Source of the DNA: Actinomycetes bacterium
GTDB taxonomy: Bacteria; Actinomycetota; Actinomycetes; Actinomycetales; Actinomycetaceae
DNA: 5,632 bases
Direction of reading: 5' to 3'
Assembly (NCBI GenBank): GCA_023420745.1
Contig: JAEZVQ010000129.1
Span: 1 to 5,632, forward strand
In this document: positions 1 through 4,475 of the stretch, piece after piece
Layout of the letters: every line of letters begins with the position of its first letter
How positions within the stretch are numbered: position 1 is the first letter of the stretch
Translations under genes and position numbers: made by a program
The notes under the pieces: model-generated
What the model saw: the letters and a program-made list of their open reading frames with translations, nothing else
Told to the model about the DNA's origin: nothing
The model's database searches: none

Positions 1-37
1 CAGTGCGCCGGTAGGGTGCCCTCGTCGGCGGTGACGG

Positions 38-53
38 TGTTTCACGTGAAACA
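38..53. other. parS: parS centromere site 1 (ParB-binding)
   Basis: This is the perfect 16-bp palindrome TGTTTCACGTGAAACA, identical to the bacterial parS consensus. ParB-CTP clamps load at such sites and spread along the flanking DNA, and ParA then moves the origin region. It lies in the apparently non-coding left end; palindromy does not extend beyond the 16-bp core here. The identification follows from the exact consensus match, the presence of two further copies in the window, and the origin-proximal gene neighbourhood. Confidence 0.95.
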
Positions 54-295
54 ATCGTGAGACGTGTCGCCACCACGAAAACACCGTGGGAGATGACTGT
101 CCAGGACTGTGACTTCAGGACGGTGCAGCCATCACATCGTGGCGATGATGCATCCGTATGCGACACCTTTTACGTTGTTCGCAACTCGCCGCTCGACACC
201 GATCAAAGCCCGCTGCCTGTATCTCGTTACGACGATGCCAAGTCTTGTCACAACACGGCGTGTTTCCACCGATGCGTGCAACGCACGTGAGCGTC

Positions 296-321
296 GCAAT
301 TGTTTCACGTGAAACAATTGC
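296..321. other. parS: parS centromere site 2, inside a 26-bp perfect palindrome
   Basis: The consensus core TGTTTCACGTGAAACA occupies 301-316. Perfect dyad symmetry continues five bases further on each side (GCAAT before, ATTGC after), so 296-321 is a 26-bp perfect palindrome. It lies in the non-coding left region, 263 bp centre-to-centre from site 1. The role is ParB loading for chromosome segregation, as known for this motif. Whether the extended arms matter for ParB binding cannot be told from the sequence. Confidence 0.96.
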
Positions 322-578
322 TGTCGATGGGTCAATAGACGAATGGTCGATAGTCTCCACGACCGATATCTGGGGCGGAGTGTTATGAGAGAGCCCTGTC
401 GATGGCGACCGGTGTCATACCGACCAGCATGATGTCAGGCGAGTGTCGTCAGTACTGGATTCAGCACTATCGTCAAGGTTGCAGTGAAGACTCGGACAGC
501 GACGGGAAGGTGAACAGGGACGAGCGAAGCTCAGAGCTGGCAAGTGCCCAGTGATGACGAGTGATGATCGGTAACGAT

Positions 579-1550
579 CTACTCGACGTCGCCCCGTTGA
601 GTCGCCACATCAGCTAGCGCTGACGCAGCGACAATGTCGAGAATCTCAGCGAACGAGGAGTGCGCGTCAGCAGCCTGCGGGAAGAGTGACGTGTCAGTCA
701 TCCCCGGCACAACATTGGCGTCGATGAACCACGGACGACCCTCACGATCGACCATCAAGTCAATACGCGACAGATCCGACAATCCGAGTTCTCGGTGAAC
801 CTCAACCGCAGTATGCGCTGCACGTTCCACAACTTCCTCGGGTATCCGCGCGGGAACAAAGAATTTCGAGCGCCCAGTGTTGTAGCGGGCATCGAAATCG
901 TAGCGACCATCGTCCGTGGCGATCTCAACAGCGGGAAGCGCCGTGACCTCACCGTCGATTTCGACGATCGAGACCGCAAGTTCGCGGCCTTCGATAAATT
1001 CTTCGATGAGGACGGCATCACCATAGGCGAAGGCGTCAACCAGTGCTGAGCGCAACTCATCTTCACTTGTCACTTTCGACAAACCGAGTGCCGATCCACC
1101 ATCTGTCGGTTTGACCATGAGTGGGAATGACAGTGACTCGACGATGGCGGCGACGACTGCCGTTCCGCCGACCTGCTGGAAGAGAGCCTTGGTGAAACTC
1201 ACCCAGTCAGGGGTGGCAATCCCGACGCGAGAAACCAGTGCTTTCGCTGTCGGCTTCGAGGAGGCGAGGTGACATGTTGCGGAATCAGAACCGACGTAGC
1301 AATAGCCAACGAGTTCAATGAGATCTTGGACAGAGCCATCTTCACCGACAGAACCGTGGATGAGAGGCCACACGAGGTCAGGATCGAACTCGATGATCGT
1401 TGGGAGGAACTGTCCGTTGAGATCGCAGATCTCGACGGTATGTCCGGCATTGCGGAGAATATTCGCTACGCGACGCCCAGAACGCAGTGACACATCACGT
1501 TCGTGGGTCAGCCCGCCAGCGACGATGAGGATCTTCAACGATTTCGACAT
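579..1550 (-). CDS. ddl: D-alanine--D-alanine ligase-family ATP-grasp enzyme
   Basis: The 323-residue product is a normal length for Ddl, which joins two D-alanines using ATP in the cytoplasm to supply the D-Ala-D-Ala end of peptidoglycan precursors. Visible signatures are THERDVSLRSG near residue 15 (substrate-binding Glu), HGSVGEDG at 65-72, VKPTDGGSALG at 146-156 with the ATP-binding Lys, EEFIEGRE at 183-190, and RID followed by DANVVPGMT at 262-285. The omega-loop Tyr (223, in YDFDARY) is kept, which favours D-Ala over D-lactate as second substrate. Two positions deviate: the usual Glu metal ligand is Asp (277) and the usual Lys before the Tyr is Arg. This may be an origin-linked actinobacterial paralogue rather than the main Ddl. 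ATG at 1550 is preferred over the adjacent GTG at 1553 because GGAGG at 1559-1563 sits 8 nt before it. The gene follows the aminotransferase by 63 bp containing parS site 3 and is probably co-transcribed with it. Confidence 0.88.
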   Translation of the reverse strand: MSKSLKILIVAGGLTHERDVSLRSGRRVANILRNAGHTVEICDLNGQFLPTIIEFDPDLVWPLIHGSVGEDGSVQDLIELVGYCYVGSDSATCHLASSKPTAKALVSRVGIATPDWVSFTKALFQQVGGTAVVAAIVESLSFPLMVKPTDGGSALGLSKVTSEDELRSALVDAFAYGDAVLIEEFIEGRELAVSIVEIDGEVTALPAVEIATDDGRYDFDARYNTGRSKFFVPARIPEEVVERAAHTAVEVHRELGLSDLSRIDLMVDREGRPWFIDANVVPGMTDTSLFPQAADAHSSFAEILDIVAASALADVATQRGDVE

Positions 1551-1556
1551 CACACT

Positions 1557-1563
1557 CTCCTCC
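1557..1563 (-). promoter_or_regulatory. Strong ribosome binding site of the ligase gene
   Basis: Read on the minus strand this is GGAGGAG, an almost complete complement to the 16S rRNA tail. It stands about 8 nt (from GGAGG) before ATG 1550 and only 5 nt before GTG 1553. The two starts differ by one codon, and the spacing and the commoner initiator favour the ATG. Confidence 0.7.
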
Positions 1564-1592
1564 GTGAGCAGCGAAACACCATTGTGGGCAAT

Positions 1593-1608
1593 TGTTTCAC
1601 GTGAAACA
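1593..1608. other. parS: parS centromere site 3, between aminotransferase and ligase genes
   Basis: This is another perfect TGTTTCACGTGAAACA core, five bases past the aminotransferase stop codon and about 30 bp before the ligase ribosome binding site. Its wider context (1588-1612) equals that of site 2 except that one A is missing from the right arm, which breaks the outer symmetry. It lies 1292 bp centre-to-centre from site 2. It should be a ParB loading site; bound ParB might also affect read-through from the aminotransferase gene into the ligase gene, which is inference. Confidence 0.95.
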
Positions 1609-1613
1609 TTGCG

Positions 1614-2933
1614 TTACATCTGATCTGGAGCGGGGGTCGATACTGCCCCGTCAGGTAGTTCCGTTCGGAGGTTCGAGCCGAACATATCGACGAGTTCCTT
1701 CTCCGCGGTGATGACCCGCGAGAGCCGGCGCACGCCTTCACGGATGTCTTCCGGCGGTGGGTAGCAAAACGACAGTCTGAGGTGATTGGCTCCGCGCCCA
1801 TCAGCGTAGAACGCGGTGCCAGAGACATAGGCAACGAGTTCTGTCACGGCTCGCGGAAGCATCGCCTTGGCATCCAACCCGTCAGGCAGCGTCACCCACG
1901 TGTAGAAACCACCCTGAGGCACTGTCCATCGGCACTGCGGGAGGAACTCACTGAGCGCACTCATCATCGCGTCGCAACGCTCGCGATACATACCGCGATA
2001 GACCTTGACCTGGGAATACCAGTCAAAATTCGACAGGTAGTCCTCGATCGCCATCTGCCCAACCATCGAGGGCGAGAGGATGGCCGATTCGGACGCGAGA
2101 ACGAGCTTGTCGCGGATTGCGTGCGGTGCCAATGCCCAGCCGATACGAAAACCGGGGGCGAACATCTTGGAAAACGACCCGAGGTAGATGACACCTTCGG
2201 GATTGAGCGATTGGAGCGCAGGAATCGGGTCGGAGTCGAATCCGAGGAGACCATAGGGATTGTCTTCCACAATGAGGACGTGGTGTTTGCGGCACAGTTC
2301 GACGATCTGATGACGCCGCTCCTGTGTCATCGTGACACCGGCAGGATTGTGGTAGTTCGGCACCGTATAGAGGAATTTGATGGTTCGCCCCGCAGCGCGG
2401 AGTTCGCGAATGCGTTGATCGAGAGCCTCGGGAATCAGTCCATCGTCATCGAGGTCGACGTGCTCGACCTGTCCCTCGTAGGCGCGAAATGTTCCCAAGG
2501 CACCGACGTAGGAGGGTGCTTCGGCAAGGACAACATCCCCACGTTCCAAGAACAGCTCTGAGACGAGGTCGAGAGCTTGTTGCGAGCCGGTGGTGATGAC
2601 GACGTCGTCAGGATCGCCGGTAATGCCGTCGTAGGTCATCACCTCGGTGATGCGTTCACGAAGCGGTGCCCATCCCTGACCGGAACCGTACTGCATCGCC
2701 TGAGCTCCGTGATTACGGATGAGACGCCGTGCCGATTCAGCGAGTTCGTCGAGTGGCAAGTCTTTGATATTAGGCATCCCGCCCGCGAGGGATACGACCT
2801 CGGGGCGTGACACAACGGCGAAAAGGGCTCGAATTTCCGAGGCGCGCAACCCATGAGCTCGTGCAGCGTAAGCGTTGAACCACGGATCGAGTCGGGTACC
2901 CTCACTGCTTCGCTGCATGCGTTCGTCACACAC
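1614..2933 (-). CDS. PLP-dependent aminotransferase, fold type I (LysN/2-aminoadipate-like)
   Basis: This 439-residue cytoplasmic enzyme should transfer an amino group between an amino acid and a 2-oxo acid using pyridoxal phosphate. The complete core is visible: SLAGGMP at 48-54 (substrate-binding N-terminal arm), YGSGQGWAPLRERI at 82-95, TTGSQQALDL at 114-123 (phosphate cup), NYHNPAG at 193-199, EDNPYG at 223-228 with Asp224 for the PLP ring nitrogen, SFSKMFAPGFRIGW at 253-266 with Schiff-base Lys256, and Arg386 in LRLSF for the substrate carboxylate. There is no winged-helix DNA-binding domain, so it is not a MocR regulator. Relatives act on 2-aminoadipate, aromatic or branched-chain amino acids; the substrate cannot be read from the sequence. 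The GTG start at 2933 is chosen because GAAGGA (2942-2947) lies 8 nt upstream; the in-frame ATG at 2918 has no comparable site. The last 25 or so residues are Pro/Thr/Asp-rich and look like a flexible tail. Confidence 0.93.
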   Translation of the reverse strand: MCDERMQRSSEGTRLDPWFNAYAARAHGLRASEIRALFAVVSRPEVVSLAGGMPNIKDLPLDELAESARRLIRNHGAQAMQYGSGQGWAPLRERITEVMTYDGITGDPDDVVITTGSQQALDLVSELFLERGDVVLAEAPSYVGALGTFRAYEGQVEHVDLDDDGLIPEALDQRIRELRAAGRTIKFLYTVPNYHNPAGVTMTQERRHQIVELCRKHHVLIVEDNPYGLLGFDSDPIPALQSLNPEGVIYLGSFSKMFAPGFRIGWALAPHAIRDKLVLASESAILSPSMVGQMAIEDYLSNFDWYSQVKVYRGMYRERCDAMMSALSEFLPQCRWTVPQGGFYTWVTLPDGLDAKAMLPRAVTELVAYVSGTAFYADGRGANHLRLSFCYPPPEDIREGVRRLSRVITAEKELVDMFGSNLRTELPDGAVSTPAPDQM

Positions 2934-3169
2934 GGTTGATGTCCTTCACCATCGGTCAGTTTGACGGGGATCGGGCGACCTCCGCCATTCGCGCCATTGT
3001 CGATGCCTCACGTTCACTCACTACCAGGCAGTAGTGAACTCGAGCGTGGCGACAACCTCTGCGAATTGTGTTCGACATTACCACCGTTGTGCTCAGACTT
3101 TCCCCATCGCCCGTCCAGTGAGCCTCGCGTGGGCGCCAACGAAGCCAAGCGCCTCGAGGAATCTGAGGA
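2934..3169. other. Intergenic gap between trxA and the aminotransferase gene
   Basis: These 236 bp hold no credible gene; open frames on either strand overlap each other, run into trxA and look like no protein family. The gap probably separates the thioredoxin genes from the aminotransferase-ligase pair and should hold the promoter of the latter, but no convincing -35/-10 pair could be chosen. Two dyads are visible: a nested inverted repeat at 3012-3039 (listed separately), and a 7-bp stem at 3150-3156 with 3174-3180 spanning the trxA stop codon, which lacks a T-run and is only a weak terminator candidate. The start-proximal end carries the aminotransferase ribosome binding site at 2942-2947. 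Confidence 0.5.
3012..3039. repeat. Nested inverted repeat, possible operator or hairpin
   Basis: Two overlapping dyads share this stretch. The outer arms are GTTCACT (3012-3018) and AGTGAAC (3033-3039). The inner arms are TCACTAC (3018-3024) and GTAGTGA (3031-3037) with a 6-nt loop. Both stems are 7 bp and are mutually exclusive as RNA hairpins because they share bases. No T-run follows on the minus strand, so it is not a standard intrinsic terminator. It lies about 80-105 bp upstream of the aminotransferase start, where an operator could sit. The function is unknown. Confidence 0.3.
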
Positions 3170-3496
3170 CTAGCGAGGCGACACTGAGGCGTCACGCAGC
3201 GCCGCTTCCACCGTTTCGCGGCTCTGTGCTCCGGTGAGGATTTTCACCACGTCGCCCCCGCGAAACAGCATGAGGGTCGGCAGCGTCGACACCGAATACA
3301 TCGCCGGCGTACGAACCGTTTCATCGACATTAACGCTGACGACATCGAGGGAGTCAGCGAAATCGTGCGCAATCGCCTCAAGTACCGGTTCCATACGCGT
3401 GCAGTAGGTGCACCACGGTGCCCAGAAATCAACGAGCACAGGGCGAGAGGAACCGAGGACGACCTCGGGAAATTCAGCGTCGGTGACAGCGCGCAT
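3170..3496 (-). CDS. trxA: Thioredoxin with atypical CTYC active site
   Basis: This is a 108-residue single-domain cytoplasmic thioredoxin, the usual length. The fold signature is complete: VLVDFWAPWC at 20-29 with the buried Asp23 and Trp28, active-site cysteines 29 and 32, PVLEAIA at 37-43, VNVDE at 55-59, the cis-proline loop TLPT at 71-74 (Pro73), and FRGGDVVKILTGA at 78-90. The dipeptide between the cysteines is Thr-Tyr instead of the near-universal Gly-Pro; the codons TGC ACC TAC TGC were checked on the minus strand. Such changes are known to shift redox potential and partner choice in this family. ATG at 3496 is chosen because the frame further upstream only overlaps the end of trxB and is not thioredoxin-like. 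The gene begins 8 nt after the trxB stop without a strong ribosome binding site of its own, so translational coupling is likely, and TrxB is the expected reductant. Confidence 0.93.
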   Translation of the reverse strand: MRAVTDAEFPEVVLGSSRPVLVDFWAPWCTYCTRMEPVLEAIAHDFADSLDVVSVNVDETVRTPAMYSVSTLPTLMLFRGGDVVKILTGAQSRETVEAALRDASVSPR

Positions 3497-3504
3497 TGTC
3501 GTTA

Positions 3505-4446
3505 TCAGTGCTCCAGGGCTTCGAGGTAGTGCTGGGCGTCGAGTGCCGCTCGACACCCCGATCCCGCAGCCGTGATTGCCTGGCGGTAGGTGTGGTCAAC
3601 GACGTCACCACAGGCAAATACTCCGGGCAGCGAGGTGCGAGTTGAGGGCTCGTCGACACGGATATAACCGTCGTCGAGTTCCAGCTGGTCGGCAACGAGT
3701 TCAGTACGCGGAATATGCCCGATGGCCACGAAGAGCCCATTTGCTGGGATGTCGCGTTCGACTCCGGTCACCGTGTCGCGAAGCGTCACTGTTTCCAGTG
3801 TCTGGTCGCCGTGGAGATCGACAACCTCGGAATTCCACGCAAAGTCGATGACGGGATTGTCAAAGGCACGCTGCGCCATCACTCGGGAGGCACGAAGCTC
3901 GTCGCGTCGGTGCACGACTGTCACCGACGATCCGAAACGTGACAGGAAATTCGCCTCCTCCATCGCGGAATCACCACCACCGACCACAACGATCGGCTTG
4001 TCGCGGAAGAAGAAACCGTCACAGGTCGCACAGTAGGACACGCCACGACCGGCGAAAGTGCGTTCCGCATCAATGCCGAGTTCTCGGTACGCCGAACCGG
4101 TGGCAATGATGACGGCGCGTGCACGCAGCACCTCGTCGCCCCCGTCGACCTCCACTGTCTTAATTTCGTCGGCGAGGTCGAGTGCCGTGGCGTCTTCGTA
4201 ACGGATGTCGGCACCGAATTTCGCGGCCTGCTCCTGCATCGCCGTCATCAGTTCAGGACCGATGATGCCGTCTGTAAATCCGGGGAAATTCTCCACTTCC
4301 GTCGTATTCATCAGCGCGCCGCCGGCGGTGACAGAACCGGCGATGACAATCGGCTTCAGCCCCGCTCGCGCGGTGTAAATGGCGGCGGTGTAGCCGGCAG
4401 GACCGGAACCAACAATGACGATGTCGTGGACGACAGATTCGCTCAT
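3505..4446 (-). CDS. trxB: Thioredoxin-disulfide reductase (NADPH)
   Basis: This 313-residue flavoprotein is of the normal low-molecular-weight bacterial type; it passes electrons from NADPH through FAD and a cysteine pair to thioredoxin in the cytoplasm. Motifs in order are GSGPAG at 13-18 (FAD dinucleotide fold), TTEVENFPGF at 48-57, redox-active CATC at 139-142, GGGDSA at 156-161 (NADPH fold), HRRDELRAS at 179-187 (NADPH 2'-phosphate recognition), GHIPRTE at 243-249, and GVFACGDV at 275-282 (FAD binding). No key residue is missing. The ATG start at 4446 puts the first strand of the FAD fold immediately after a short N-terminus; the ribosome binding site is weak (GGAAA-like). It follows the membrane-protein gene by 29 bp and precedes trxA by 8 bp, and ends with tandem in-frame stops (TGA TAA). 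The three genes look like one operon. Confidence 0.97.
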   Translation of the reverse strand: MSESVVHDIVIVGSGPAGYTAAIYTARAGLKPIVIAGSVTAGGALMNTTEVENFPGFTDGIIGPELMTAMQEQAAKFGADIRYEDATALDLADEIKTVEVDGGDEVLRARAVIIATGSAYRELGIDAERTFAGRGVSYCATCDGFFFRDKPIVVVGGGDSAMEEANFLSRFGSSVTVVHRRDELRASRVMAQRAFDNPVIDFAWNSEVVDLHGDQTLETVTLRDTVTGVERDIPANGLFVAIGHIPRTELVADQLELDDGYIRVDEPSTRTSLPGVFACGDVVDHTYRQAITAAGSGCRAALDAQHYLEALEH

Positions 4447-4475
4447 GTCTGCGATTTTCCAATCAGTTGTGCGGG

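Larger units (their letters stand above)
1..578. other. Non-coding region carrying two parS sites
   Basis: No convincing gene is seen here. The short open frames on both strands (up to about 80 codons) overlap each other, lack clear ribosome binding sites, and have translations that resemble no family; several merely read through parS, giving fragments such as VSRET or FHVK. The region holds two perfect parS sites (cores 38-53 and 301-316), a 10-base direct repeat (CTGTCGATGG at 321-330 and 396-405), and a near-tandem repeat of GTGATGA at 551-557 and 561-567, just downstream of the ligase stop. No strong hairpin followed by a T-run, no tRNA-like fold and no DnaA-box cluster was found. In related actinobacteria parB converges on this interval from the left. 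The plus-strand frames open at the left edge close at 14, 34 and 60, so at most a few C-terminal codons of such a gene could be present. Confidence 0.6.

Noticed and set aside
1..60. Possible 3' end of parB on the plus strand
   Set aside because: The three plus frames close at 14, 34 and 60, leaving only a few codons, none resembling a ParB C-terminus. Synteny suggests parB lies to the left, but nothing in the window proves it.
284..290. CACGTGA core as a fourth, degenerate parS
   Set aside because: Only the central CACGTGA matches; all other core positions differ, and CACGTG hexamers are expected by chance.
57..388. Several overlapping frames of 67-81 codons on both strands in the left region
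   Set aside because: They overlap one another, lack ribosome binding sites and family resemblance, and contain Cys/His/Arg-rich chance translations; parS read in frame creates familiar-looking VSRET or FHVK strings.
1782..2561. Long plus-strand frame of 259 codons opposite the aminotransferase gene
   Set aside because: It is the antisense shadow of a fully recognisable aminotransferase, and its translation resembles no family.
3150..3180. Intrinsic terminator after trxA (7-bp stem across the stop codon)
   Set aside because: The loop is 17 nt, the stem overlaps coding sequence and no T-run follows on the minus strand, so it is not supported as a terminator.
2956..3195. 79-codon minus-strand frame in the trxA-aminotransferase gap
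   Set aside because: It overlaps the 3' end of trxA in another frame, has no ribosome binding site I can identify, and has a random-looking Arg/Ser-rich translation.
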